A stretch of DNA of 64,000 bases from Mycobacterium sp. 852002-10029_SCH5224772 (GTDB lineage Bacteria > Actinomycetota > Actinomycetes > Mycobacteriales > Mycobacteriaceae), in contig NZ_LZHT01000106.1 of NCBI RefSeq assembly GCF_001667315.1, forward strand, positions 124,001 through 188,000, given 5' to 3'. The position numbers were made by a program, and so were the translations under genes. Positions within the stretch are counted from its first letter, which is position 1. Every line of letters starts with the position of its first letter. Shown here in pieces: positions 8,079 through 16,666 of this stretch. The notes below the pieces were generated by a model. It did not search any database, was not told the origin of the DNA, and was given only the letters and a program-made list of their open reading frames with translations.

Positions 8079-8762
8079 GTGACAACTCTGATACTTGCCC
8101 TTGCGGGACTGGCGTTTCTCGACTCGCTCAACGTCCTCAACGTGGGTGTGGTCTCGGCGGTCATCTTCGATAGTCGGCTCAGCCGGCGCTCCCCCTTCCC
8201 GGGCGCCTTGAGCTTCGTCGCGGGCGTGTTTGCCGTCACGACCACCTTCGGCGTGTGCACGGTGCTGGGCATCAGCTTCCTCACGCAGTCACTGGATTTT
8301 CACGTCACCCCGGCGATTCGATTTCGGGGCGAACTGCTGTTGGGAATCGGGCTGGTCTGCCTGGCCTACTTCCCGTTGACCGCGCAATCGTCGGCTCCCG
8401 GCTGGGCCTTGGCGGCGATGCGGCAACGCCCGTGGCTGCTCGGATTCCTCGGGCTGGCGGTGGGAAGCGGACAAGCGCCGACCGCGGTGCCGTATCTCAC
8501 GGGCTTGGCGATGCTGGCCGCCGTGCATCCACGCCCACCGCTCTGGCCGCTGGTCATCATCGCCTATTGGGCGATCGCTCTGTCACCGCCGTTGGCGATC
8601 CTCGCTTTGTCGATGCGACGAACCATGCGTGCCAAGCGGATTCAGCGCAGGATTGTCCGCGCGCTCACCCGCTACGGCCCAATATCGGTGCGGCTCTTGT
8701 TTCTCGTATTCGGAGTCGGACTCATCGCCGACGCGCTCGTCAATCACAGTGCGCTCTGGTGA
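8079..8762 (+). CDS. GAP/Sap-family membrane protein
   Basis: A 227-aa integral membrane protein with about six hydrophobic segments, starting ILALAGLAFLDSLNVLNVGVVSA and ending LFLVFGVGLIADALVN. The layout, including the GSGQAPTAVPYLTGL loop and the cluster of basic residues before the last helix (RRTMRAKRIQRRIVRAL), matches the mycobacterial GAP/Sap family linked in some species to glycopeptidolipid or other lipid export. The substrate is unknown. It starts at GTG with no clear ribosome site, and no partner genes for lipid synthesis lie beside it. Confidence 0.7.
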   Translation: MTTLILALAGLAFLDSLNVLNVGVVSAVIFDSRLSRRSPFPGALSFVAGVFAVTTTFGVCTVLGISFLTQSLDFHVTPAIRFRGELLLGIGLVCLAYFPLTAQSSAPGWALAAMRQRPWLLGFLGLAVGSGQAPTAVPYLTGLAMLAAVHPRPPLWPLVIIAYWAIALSPPLAILALSMRRTMRAKRIQRRIVRALTRYGPISVRLLFLVFGVGLIADALVNHSALW

Positions 8763-8829
8763 AGCCCAACCAAATCAATCGTTGCGGACGGTAACGGACT
8801 TCGGCGCGCCGACCGGACGGCCGGCCCCC

Positions 8830-10065
8830 TCAGGCCTGGGGCCCCTCCGACGGCGGCCAAGGCGTCCCGGGCGATGCTTCGCCGGGGCTCTCGTAATCGC
8901 CCCGAGACAGCGGCACCCACCGCTCGCTGGGTGCGGGCTGCTTCGACGACGGGAAGTCGCGCAGACTGCCGGTCGGCTTGGCGTCCCACTTGGCGAACGT
9001 CAACGGTGTCTGCAGCCATGCGTGCAGCAGGTTGTAGGCGGCCTCCAGCGAATCGATGTGGGTGCGCTCCCAGCCATGGCTGCCATCGAGCCCGAAGCCG
9101 ACGAGAGCGGCGCGAGTGTTCGCCCCCGCCTCGATCGCCGCGGCGGCGTCGGATCGGTAATAGCGAAAGATGTCGCGGGCGAACGGGATTCCCTGCTCCC
9201 AAGCGAGCCGGCAGAGTTTGCGGGTCAGGTGGTAGTCGAACGGGCCGTGCATATCGGCCATCGGGATCGTCACGCCGTCCTCGAGCGAGTGCTGGCCCGG
9301 CGCGCACACCGCGTTGTCCACCGACACCAACTCGGCGACATCGCCGGGCAGCCCGTGGCTCGCCCCGTGGCCGACCTCCTCGGTGATGGTGACCAGGATT
9401 GTGGTGCGGTGCGGCAGCACCACCCTGTTCTCGGAGAAGTTCTTGGCCAGGGCGAGTGCGATCGCGACGCCCGCTTTTCCGTCCAGGTGACGGGAGACGA
9501 TGAAGCCGTCGGCGGTGAGCTCGGGGCTGGTGATCAAGGCCACGAAATCACCGATCTGCAGGCCGAGACGAAGCAGGTCCTCGCGCGACGACACTTTGCG
9601 GTCGATGCGAACCTCGACGTGGTCCCAATCGGTGGGTTGGGTGTCGATCTCGTCGCCGAACGCGTGGCCACTGGACTTGAGCGGCATGACGGTGCCGGTG
9701 ATGAACTCGTCGGGGTCGTCGATGAAGATGCGCACGCGGGCACCCGCGGCGAACCGGGCCGAGAAGGTGCCGACGGGAACGAGTTCGAGGCGGCCATTGT
9801 CCTTGAGGTTGCGGACCATGCAGCCGATGGTGTCCGAGTGGACAACCAGCGCCCGGTCGATCGTCGCCGACTCCCCCGGGAGTTCCGCGGTCAGCGCCCC
9901 GCGCCGCGTCAGCGTAAACGGCACGCCGAAGTCGTCGAGGATGTCGCCGATCACCTGCATCACCGCGTCGGTGCGCCCCGACGGACTCGGGGTTTGCAGC
10001 AGCGCGAGCAACGTGTCGATCATCCACGCGCGGTCAGCCTCGGCCATGGCCGCGGTCTCGCCCAC
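8830..10065 (-). CDS. M42-family peptidase of the NAGGN osmoprotectant type
   Basis: A 411-aa zinc aminopeptidase-like enzyme. Metal-site segments are visible: VVHSDTIG, SRHLDGKAG, ITEEVGHG, and the C-terminal DGSHGWERTH. The segments FRYYRSDAAAAIEAG and LVGFGLDGSHGWERTH match the M42 subgroup that travels with genes for the osmolyte N-acetylglutaminylglutamine amide (NAGGN). The other genes of that trio (asparagine-synthase-like and GNAT/ligase) are not in this window. The start is a GTG with AGAGGAAA about 7 bases upstream. The last 45 residues are Pro/Ser-rich and lie outside the usual domain. Confidence 0.82.
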   Translation of the reverse strand: MGETAAMAEADRAWMIDTLLALLQTPSPSGRTDAVMQVIGDILDDFGVPFTLTRRGALTAELPGESATIDRALVVHSDTIGCMVRNLKDNGRLELVPVGTFSARFAAGARVRIFIDDPDEFITGTVMPLKSSGHAFGDEIDTQPTDWDHVEVRIDRKVSSREDLLRLGLQIGDFVALITSPELTADGFIVSRHLDGKAGVAIALALAKNFSENRVVLPHRTTILVTITEEVGHGASHGLPGDVAELVSVDNAVCAPGQHSLEDGVTIPMADMHGPFDYHLTRKLCRLAWEQGIPFARDIFRYYRSDAAAAIEAGANTRAALVGFGLDGSHGWERTHIDSLEAAYNLLHAWLQTPLTFAKWDAKPTGSLRDFPSSKQPAPSERWVPLSRGDYESPGEASPGTPWPPSEGPQA

Positions 10066-10148
10066 CTTGTTTCCTCTCGAGTCGTCGGGGAATCGCGTAC
10101 AACCTACCGTGTGACGCCCCCCGACCGCCCGGCCCGGGCTAATCCGCG

Positions 10149-11030
10149 CTAGGACGCGGTTTCCATCTCCGAGATCAAATCGGCCAGGGCAAGAAGTCGC
10201 TGGGCGTCGCGCACGTGCAAGTTCTCGATCATGCGGCCATCGACCGTGATGACGCTGGTGCCCGCCGCCCGCGCCTCCTTGTAGGCGGACACGACCTTGC
10301 GGGCGTCGTCCAGCTCCTTCTGCGAAGGACCGAACAGCTCGTTGGCCGGGGCGATCTGTGACGGGTGGATGAGGGTCTTCCCGTCGAATCCCATTTCGCG
10401 GCCGTGCTGCGCCTCGGCCCGGAATCCGCCCTCATCGGTGATGTCGTTGAACACGCCATCCAAGATGATTTTCCCGGCCGCCCTCGCTCCCAACAGGGCC
10501 ATGCCCAGTGCGGGTACGACGGGCGTGCGCCCGGGGACGTGTAGGCCGTGCAGTTCGTTGACGAGATCATTGGTGCCGACGACCAGCCCGGCCAACCGCT
10601 CGCTGCCCGACGCGACCTCCTCGGCCCGCAGAAACGCCCGGGGGGTTTCGATCATCACCCACAGCTGCAACGACTTCGGTGCGCCCAGCGTGTCGAGCGC
10701 GTCAGTCAGCGCCTGAACCTGTTGGCCCGTCTCGACTTTCGGCACCAGCACCCCGTCGGCGGCCGATTGCGCCACCGCGGCCAGATCGTCGTCGTGCCAG
10801 TCGGTGTCCAACCCGTTGATGCGCACCACGATCTCCCGCGGCCGGTAGCTCTTCGACGAGACCGCCTCGCACACCGTCGCCCGCGATTCGGCTTTCGCAT
10901 CTGGCCCTACGGCATCTTCGAGGTCGAATATCAGCACGTCCGCCGGCAGCGATTTGCCCTTCTCGAGCGCTCGGGGCTTGTTGCCGGGCAGGTATAGGGC
11001 GGACCGGCGCGGGCGCAGGGTCGGTGCCAT
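10149..11030 (-). CDS. CitE-like CoA ester lyase (HpcH/HpaI aldolase family)
   Basis: A 293-aa protein of the citrate lyase beta-subunit family. It opens with RRSALYLPGNKPRALEKG, followed by the magnesium-binding segment VLIFDLEDAVGPDAK, and has IETPRAF and TNDLVNEL further on. Stand-alone CitE proteins cleave CoA esters such as citramalyl-CoA or malyl-CoA rather than forming part of citrate lyase; no alpha or gamma subunit is near. The start at 11030 is chosen for AGGAAGTG about 9 bases upstream. It lies 83 bases downstream of nothing on its strand except intergenic DNA, divergent from the methyltransferase to its right. Confidence 0.85.
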   Translation of the reverse strand: MAPTLRPRRSALYLPGNKPRALEKGKSLPADVLIFDLEDAVGPDAKAESRATVCEAVSSKSYRPREIVVRINGLDTDWHDDDLAAVAQSAADGVLVPKVETGQQVQALTDALDTLGAPKSLQLWVMIETPRAFLRAEEVASGSERLAGLVVGTNDLVNELHGLHVPGRTPVVPALGMALLGARAAGKIILDGVFNDITDEGGFRAEAQHGREMGFDGKTLIHPSQIAPANELFGPSQKELDDARKVVSAYKEARAAGTSVITVDGRMIENLHVRDAQRLLALADLISEMETAS

Positions 11031-11211
11031 AACGTGATTCACTTCCTGTCGTCGAGCGTTTGCGGGAATGCGGTCAAGGGCATGCGCTGGGCGCGGGTGA
11101 CCGTGGCATAGGCAGAAAGTACTCTTCGGTACCGGTGGTGTAGTCGCGGGTGGCGGCCGGGCCAGGCCGGATCGGCCGGTGCGGCAGCCGGATCCCGGAA
11201 GGGAAAAAGGG

Positions 11212-12135
11212 ATGTCATCGTTTGATTCGGCACGGACCGAGGGCGATAGCTGGGACCTGGCCTCCAGCGTGGGGGCGACCGCCACGATGGTGGCGGCCTC
11301 GCGGGCCTTGGCGTCTCGCGAACCGGACCCGCTGCTTGACGACCGGTTCGCCGAACCGTTGGTGCGCGCGGTCGGACACCCCTTCTTCGTCCGAATGCTG
11401 GACGGCCAAATCCCGCTGGACAACGATGACTCGCCGATGACCCTGCAGCAGCGGCGCGAGCAGATGACGGTGCGGACCAGGTTCTTCGACGATTTCTTCC
11501 GCGCCGCGACGGCCGCCGGCGCGCGCCAGGCCGTCATCCTGGCCGCCGGGCTCGATGCCCGGGCCTACCGGTTGTCGTGGCCTGCGGGCACCGTGGTTTT
11601 CGAGGTCGACCAGCCCGAGGTCATCTCCTTCAAAACCGACACGCTCGCCCAGATCGGCGCGGAACCGACCGCCGAGCGCCGCACCGTCGCTATCGATCTG
11701 CGCGATGATTGGCCAACCGCCCTGCGCGACGGCGGTTTTGACACCAACTCGCCCACCGCCTGGATCGCCGAGGGCCTACAGCCCTACCTGCCGCCGGAGG
11801 CCCGGGACAGGCTGCTGGACAACGTCACCGCGCTCAGCGCGCCGGGCAGCCGCCTGGCCACCGAGAACATCACCGACATGAGCGTGTTCACCGACGAACG
11901 GGCCCGGGCGATGCGCAACAACTGGCGTCAACACGGACTCGACATCGACGTCGCCGAACTCGTCTGGCCCGGGGAGCGCCGTCCGGCCGCCGAGTACCTG
12001 GCCGCCACGGGCTGGAACGTCACCCACCACCCCACCGAGCAGGTATATGCCGACTACGGTTTCGTGGTGCCCGACAACGAAATCCTCAAGACATTCCGCC
12101 ACGCCATCGGTTACCTCAGCGCCGAACTGAGTTGA
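11212..12135 (+). CDS. SAM-dependent methyltransferase, mycobacterial LCM family
   Basis: A 307-aa member of the mycobacterial family related to leucine carboxyl methyltransferase. Diagnostic segments are DSWDLASSVGATATMVAASRA near the N-terminus, DPLLDDRFAEPLVRA, VILAAGLDARAYRL (SAM-binding loop), FEVDQPEV and the acidic AWIAEGLQPYLPPEA. Methyl acceptors of these paralogues are unknown, though fatty acyl or polyketide substrates are often suggested. The start at 11212 follows GGAAGGGAAAAAGG. It converges on zwf with only 12 bases between them. Confidence 0.88.
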   Translation: MSSFDSARTEGDSWDLASSVGATATMVAASRALASREPDPLLDDRFAEPLVRAVGHPFFVRMLDGQIPLDNDDSPMTLQQRREQMTVRTRFFDDFFRAATAAGARQAVILAAGLDARAYRLSWPAGTVVFEVDQPEVISFKTDTLAQIGAEPTAERRTVAIDLRDDWPTALRDGGFDTNSPTAWIAEGLQPYLPPEARDRLLDNVTALSAPGSRLATENITDMSVFTDERARAMRNNWRQHGLDIDVAELVWPGERRPAAEYLAATGWNVTHHPTEQVYADYGFVVPDNEILKTFRHAIGYLSAELS

Positions 12136-12147
12136 GCCGGCCCAGCA

Positions 12148-13647
12148 TCACGGCCTGGCGTCGCGCCACCCCCGCTCGAACGGCAACCGCCAGGCATTGG
12201 GCGCGATCAACTGGTGAATAGCGTTGGGGCCCCAGGTCCCTGGCTGATACATCTTGGCCGCGGGCGGGTTGGTGAGGAGCTCTTCCGAGCGCTCCCATAG
12301 CGATTCGATGCCTTCCGCGGTATTGAACAGGGTGTGGTCGCCGCGCATCGCGTCGAGGATGAGTCGTTCGTAGGCCTCCAGCACATCCACGACCGTCTCG
12401 ATCTCCTGCGAGGAAAATTGCATGGACAGCTTGTCCAGCTTCATGCCGGGGCCGGGCCGCTTGCCATAGAACGACAGGGACACCTTCGAGTTGTCGGCGA
12501 GGTCGAACGTGAGGTGATCGGGACCCTGGGTTCCCACCCCGGATCCGGGCGGGAACATCGTGCGCGGGGCCTCCTTGAACGCGATCGAGATGATGCGAAT
12601 GCCCTCGGCCATCTTCTTGCCGGTCCGCAGGTAGATGGGCACCCCGGCCCACCTCCAGTTGTCGATGCCGACCTTGAGGGCGATGAACGTCTCGGTGTCG
12701 GAATCCCTTGCCACCCCGGCTTCGTCGCGGTAGCCCTGGTACTGACCGCGAACCACATTCGAGGGCTTGACCGGCAACATCGACCGGAACACCTTGTTTT
12801 TCTCTTCGCTGATGGCAAACGGTTCGAGCGCCGTCGGCGGCTCCATCACCACGAACGCCATCACCTGGAACAGGTGGGTGACCACCATGTCCTTGTACGC
12901 GCCGGTTTCCTCATAGAAACTCGCCCGCTGATCCAGGCCCAGCGCTTCGGGAATATCGATTTGGATGTGGTCGATGAAGTTGCGGTTCCAGATCGGTTCG
13001 AACAGACCGTTGGCGAAGCGGAACGCCAAGATGTTCTGGGCGGCCTCCTTGCCCAGGAAGTGGTCGATCCGGAAAATCTGGGATTCCTCGAAGGTTTCGT
13101 GCACGAAGTCGTTGAGCGCCACCGCACTGGCCAGATCGGTGCCGAACGGTTTCTCCATCACCACGCGCGAGCGTTCGACGAGTTTCGCGTCGCGCAGCAT
13201 GGTGATCACCGCGCGCGCCGCCTTGGGCGGCACCGACAGGTAGTGCAGCCGCCGAACGTTGGGGCCCAAGTTGGCTTCGGCCTCGGCCACCGCGGCGGCC
13301 AGCGCTTCGGGTCCGACGCCCTGCGGGACGTAGGTGATGAGCTTCGCGAAGTTCGCCCATTGGTCGGGCGTGAGCTTGTGCGTTCCGAAGGAATCGATCG
13401 CAGTCTTGGCGAGGTCGCGAAATTCGTCGTCGGTCAAATCTTCCAGCGACGTGGCGACGATTTGAATGTCGGGCGCCAACTCGGATTGGTCCAGGTACGC
13501 CAAGCCGGGGATCAGCTTCCGCTTGGCCAGATCCCCCGTCGCCCCGAACAGGACGATGACGTGCGGGTCGAGCCGATCGGCATGCTGACGACGCAGGCGT
13601 GCGTCGGGCGCGGGGTACGAGATGGTCTGAGGTTTCGCTGTGGCCAC
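12148..13647 (-). CDS. zwf: Glucose-6-phosphate 1-dehydrogenase
   Basis: A 499-aa enzyme of the usual length. It has the NADP-binding GATGDLAKRKLIPGLAYL near residue 35 and the substrate and active-site RIDHFLGKEAAQNIL. It oxidises glucose-6-phosphate to 6-phosphogluconolactone in the pentose phosphate pathway, producing NADPH (or F420H2-linked flux elsewhere in mycobacteria; this is the NADP-type protein). It stands alone: no opcA, tal or pgl gene is adjacent, so it is probably the isolated zwf copy of a genome that carries two. A long open frame on the opposite strand is a GC-rich shadow. Confidence 0.95.
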   Translation of the reverse strand: MATAKPQTISYPAPDARLRRQHADRLDPHVIVLFGATGDLAKRKLIPGLAYLDQSELAPDIQIVATSLEDLTDDEFRDLAKTAIDSFGTHKLTPDQWANFAKLITYVPQGVGPEALAAAVAEAEANLGPNVRRLHYLSVPPKAARAVITMLRDAKLVERSRVVMEKPFGTDLASAVALNDFVHETFEESQIFRIDHFLGKEAAQNILAFRFANGLFEPIWNRNFIDHIQIDIPEALGLDQRASFYEETGAYKDMVVTHLFQVMAFVVMEPPTALEPFAISEEKNKVFRSMLPVKPSNVVRGQYQGYRDEAGVARDSDTETFIALKVGIDNWRWAGVPIYLRTGKKMAEGIRIISIAFKEAPRTMFPPGSGVGTQGPDHLTFDLADNSKVSLSFYGKRPGPGMKLDKLSMQFSSQEIETVVDVLEAYERLILDAMRGDHTLFNTAEGIESLWERSEELLTNPPAAKMYQPGTWGPNAIHQLIAPNAWRLPFERGWRDARP

Positions 13648-13790
13648 TCCTGCGATACTTCCACCGCCACGGCGCTCTGTCGCCCCTGTTCCCGGCTCCA
13701 GGCCCGGTTAGGGATCGCACGATCGGGTATGGGATAGCGGCGGGCTCCCAGCAGCGGGGTTCGCGGCCCCAGCAAGCCGATGGAAGCGAC

Positions 13791-13961
13791 ATGACACAAC
13801 CCGACAAAGACCCACTGAGCCGCGCTCAGGAGCTGGAGAACATCGTCGATCAGCTCGAGCAGAAGGTCGCCGAGGACCGCGAAGCCGAAGACGTCCCCGG
13901 CAAGCCCAGCGACCGGGAGCATGCCGCCGTCCGAGGCTCCGGCAACGAGCCGCCGGACTAG
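13791..13961 (+). CDS. Small acidic conserved protein, 56 aa
   Basis: A 56-aa hydrophilic protein starting at ATG with GGAAG about 6 bases upstream. Residues 10-30 (LSRAQELENIVDQLEQKVAED) have heptad-like leucines and would form a short coiled coil; the rest is charged and disordered. It is divergent from zwf with 143 bases between and its stop is 4 bases from the end of the convergent gene. Its function is unknown. It looks like the small mycobacterial proteins often missed by gene finders. Confidence 0.65.
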   Translation: MTQPDKDPLSRAQELENIVDQLEQKVAEDREAEDVPGKPSDREHAAVRGSGNEPPD

Positions 13962-13965
13962 CGAG

Positions 13966-14943
13966 TCATCCACTCGGTAGGTCGATGGCGTGAGCTTTCA
14001 GCGTCGCCAGTGTTTCCGGTGCCGGCCATGCGTTGGCGCGGTATCGAACCGGAGTGATCCCCGAGACGGGAAGGATGCCGACCACGTCGACGGCCGTGGC
14101 GAACGGCACGGTGAACCTGTCCGACACATGTGAGGGGTCGCCGGCCAGAAACGTCACGTAATCGGTGTGGGGCAGTTCCCAGGCCGGGCCTTCGCCCCAC
14201 ACGGTTGTGGTGCGCCGCCCCCACGGAGTGTCGATCACCTGTGCCTCACCGACGTATTGCGGGAATCGTTCGCGCTCGTAATGTTCCCGCAGATATTCGG
14301 TCTGATGTTGGTATTCCCTTGCGGCCAAAAGGCTTCGAGCAGCCAGGCCAAAGCTGCGCAGGGGATGCGGGCCGGCCTGATCGAACGGCACGATCACGGC
14401 GCCCTCAATTGTGTAGCCCTGCGGCGAGACCGGCTGTTCGGCCTCGAGGTACAGCTGTTCGGCGGCCTCGAAGAGTTCTGCCACCTGGTCGAGCGCGTCG
14501 GTGCCCAGGACCAACGCCCCGTCCCCGGGGAAGAACACCAGGGGCCGCGCACCGCCCGGCACTGCCAGCGAACCCAGCCACCCGGCGGCCACGACCATCG
14601 AGTCGACGTAGCTGGCGCCGTCGGCGTCCTTCAACAGGTACTTCTCGCCCGGGGTGAACGTCTGCTGACGCGCGGACAGATTCTCCCGGGCCACCGCGAA
14701 CGCCTGATCGCCGGTGATGCCCCACGCGCCGGTTTCCGCCGGCGTCACCATGGCCCGCACCGTGGGCAGGTCGACGACGACCATCTCGTTGATGTGGGGG
14801 AACACCGGCCGGACCCAGGGCTGCGCCCCGGTGTTGACGAGGTGATTGGCGTAGCTTTGCGGCCGCAGCACCGGCCTCAGCAGGGGTTGGGCTTCGGCCC
14901 AGTTCAGCGGCGGTGTCGACGATTGGTCGCTTGCCATGTCCAC
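13966..14943 (-). CDS. Conserved hypothetical protein, 325 aa
   Basis: A soluble protein of about 325 aa with no recognised catalytic motif. It contains WVRPVFPHINEMVVVDLPTVRAMV in the first third, GEKYLLKDADGASYVDSMVVAAGW in the middle, and a Trp-rich TPWGRRTTTVWGEGPAWELPHTDYVTFLAGDP near the C-terminus. No signal peptide or membrane segment. The start is taken as GTG at 14943, 8 bases after AGGAAG; an in-frame ATG follows two codons later. The gene is preceded by the FAD monooxygenase gene on the same strand (69 bases upstream), so it may be co-transcribed and act with it. I do not recognise the family. Confidence 0.7.
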   Translation of the reverse strand: MDMASDQSSTPPLNWAEAQPLLRPVLRPQSYANHLVNTGAQPWVRPVFPHINEMVVVDLPTVRAMVTPAETGAWGITGDQAFAVARENLSARQQTFTPGEKYLLKDADGASYVDSMVVAAGWLGSLAVPGGARPLVFFPGDGALVLGTDALDQVAELFEAAEQLYLEAEQPVSPQGYTIEGAVIVPFDQAGPHPLRSFGLAARSLLAAREYQHQTEYLREHYERERFPQYVGEAQVIDTPWGRRTTTVWGEGPAWELPHTDYVTFLAGDPSHVSDRFTVPFATAVDVVGILPVSGITPVRYRANAWPAPETLATLKAHAIDLPSG

Positions 14944-15011
14944 GGTGCGTGCTTCCTGCTCATGATCAGGGAACACGCAGGATACACCGTGCGCCGGGCA
15001 ATACAAGTCAC

Positions 15012-16550
15012 CTACTTTTCGGCTCTTTTTCCACCAGCCGGCGGCCCGAACCAGGTGCTCAGGGCGTTGCGCAGCGCCGGGTCTGCTCCCCCGCCGGCCC
15101 AAGCGACATACCCGTCCGGCCGAACCAACACCGCGTCCGGCGCGCTCACCGCACCCAGTACCGGAAGTTCCCAATCTCCATCGTGTTTCGCGTCGTGTTT
15201 CGCGTCGACGACCCGCACCCGTTCCGCCCAGGAGGCGATGTCGATGCCCCCAGCCTCGCCGAAATTGAGCAGCACGGGCCGGCCGCCGCGCAGCAGGGTG
15301 AACACCCGCACCGAGCCGTCAACGGTGATCAGGTCCAGATCGGGCATCCGGCGCCCCAGCAGCGGGTGCCCGTCCCCGAGGTCGTACCGGATGCCCAAGC
15401 CGGACATCGTCGCGGCGAACCGTTTCCGGGGCTCATCCATGCCCAGCAGCTCGCACATGATGTCGCGCGCGGCCTCGCTGCCGTCGTCGGAGCGGAGAAG
15501 AGCCAGCTGGGCGATCGAGTTGCGCAGCACCCGCTGGGCAATCGGGTGCCGTTCGGTGTGGTAGGTGTCGAGGAGGCTGTCGGGCGACGTCTTGTCGACC
15601 ACTTGGGCCAGCTTCCACCCCAGATTCACCGCATGCTGGACACCGGTGTTGAGCCCCTGCCCGCCCACCGGATGATGGACATGCGCGGCGTCACCCGCCA
15701 CCAGCACCCGCCTGTCGCGATAGGACGCGGCCTGCCGAGCGGCATCGGTGAACCGGGAAACCCAACGGGGACTGTGGATTCCGTAATCCGTCCCGTAGAC
15801 CGAGACGAGCGCGCGGCTCAAATCCCGCAACGTGGGTTTTCCTGCGGTCCGAAGGCGCTGTTCGGTGACCATGATCCGCGCCGGCCCGCCCTCGGTGGCG
15901 GACAAGGCGTGGACGCCAAGCGCGTCCCGGCGGATACCCCATGGCGGCGGTTGGTCATCTTCGTAGTCCATGTCTGCCTCGGCGAGCAGATAGCTTGTCG
16001 TGGCGTCCCACCCCGGAAATTCGATGCCGGCCGCTTTGCGCACCGTGCTGCGTCCGCCGTCGCACCCGACGAGATACCCCGCACGCATCACCCGGCCATC
16101 GGACAGACGGACGTCGACGCCACTGCCGTCTTGGGTGAGCGCGACCACCTCTCGGCCGCGATAGATTCGCACGCCGAGCTCGCGGATCCACTCGCCCAGA
16201 ATGCGTTCGATCTGGTTCTGCCACAGCGCCAGTCCGTACGGGTGGCGGGTGGGAAAGTCGCTGATGTCCAGCCGAATCTGGGCGAACCCCGCGACCTGCG
16301 CCACCTGCCCCTGGGACAAGAACCGGTCGGCGATGCCGCGCTGATCGAGAACTTCGATGGTGCGGGCGTGCAGACCGCCGGCGCGCGAACCGATCAGGTC
16401 CTGGTTGGCGCGCCGCTCGATGATGGCGACGTCGACTCCCGCCAAACCCAATTCGCCGGCCAGCATTAGCCCCGTCGGGCCGCCGCCCGCGATGAGCACC
16501 TCGTGCTCGACCTCACCGCACGACTCCTCTGACCACCGCGAAACATCCAC
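15012..16550 (-). CDS. FAD-dependent aromatic monooxygenase (PheA/TfdB type)
   Basis: A 512-aa class A flavoprotein monooxygenase. The dinucleotide fold LIAGGGPTGLMLAGEL begins at residue 19, the central CDGGRSTVRK matches the DG motif, and GDAAHVHHPVGGQGLNTG is the GD motif binding ribityl FAD. A thioredoxin-like C-terminal domain (about 400-512) is present as in phenol hydroxylases and rifampicin monooxygenase (Rox). It should hydroxylate an aromatic compound with NAD(P)H and O2; rifamycin is a possible substrate because Rox enzymes share this plan, but nothing here proves it. The GTG start follows a G-rich GGGGGTGGCGGA. Confidence 0.85.
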   Translation of the reverse strand: MDVSRWSEESCGEVEHEVLIAGGGPTGLMLAGELGLAGVDVAIIERRANQDLIGSRAGGLHARTIEVLDQRGIADRFLSQGQVAQVAGFAQIRLDISDFPTRHPYGLALWQNQIERILGEWIRELGVRIYRGREVVALTQDGSGVDVRLSDGRVMRAGYLVGCDGGRSTVRKAAGIEFPGWDATTSYLLAEADMDYEDDQPPPWGIRRDALGVHALSATEGGPARIMVTEQRLRTAGKPTLRDLSRALVSVYGTDYGIHSPRWVSRFTDAARQAASYRDRRVLVAGDAAHVHHPVGGQGLNTGVQHAVNLGWKLAQVVDKTSPDSLLDTYHTERHPIAQRVLRNSIAQLALLRSDDGSEAARDIMCELLGMDEPRKRFAATMSGLGIRYDLGDGHPLLGRRMPDLDLITVDGSVRVFTLLRGGRPVLLNFGEAGGIDIASWAERVRVVDAKHDAKHDGDWELPVLGAVSAPDAVLVRPDGYVAWAGGGADPALRNALSTWFGPPAGGKRAEK

Positions 16551-16666
16551 TCCGCCACCCCCGAGCTCTCCGAATTTCGGTTTCGGACAGCGATTTTGCG
16601 TCACCACCCTGGCCTTGCGGCAAGCCCCCCTCTGCGCTATAGGTTGAAAGTGGCGGGGAAAAACAT

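Noticed and set aside
12334..13737. A 467-codon open frame antisense to zwf
   Set aside because: It lies wholly over a convincing gene, has no ribosome site or family motif, and such antisense frames are normal in high-GC coding DNA.
14167..16469. Long plus-strand frames opposite the hypothetical protein and the FAD monooxygenase
   Set aside because: The minus-strand proteins carry full family motifs (for example GGGPTG and GDAAHVHHP); the plus frames have none.
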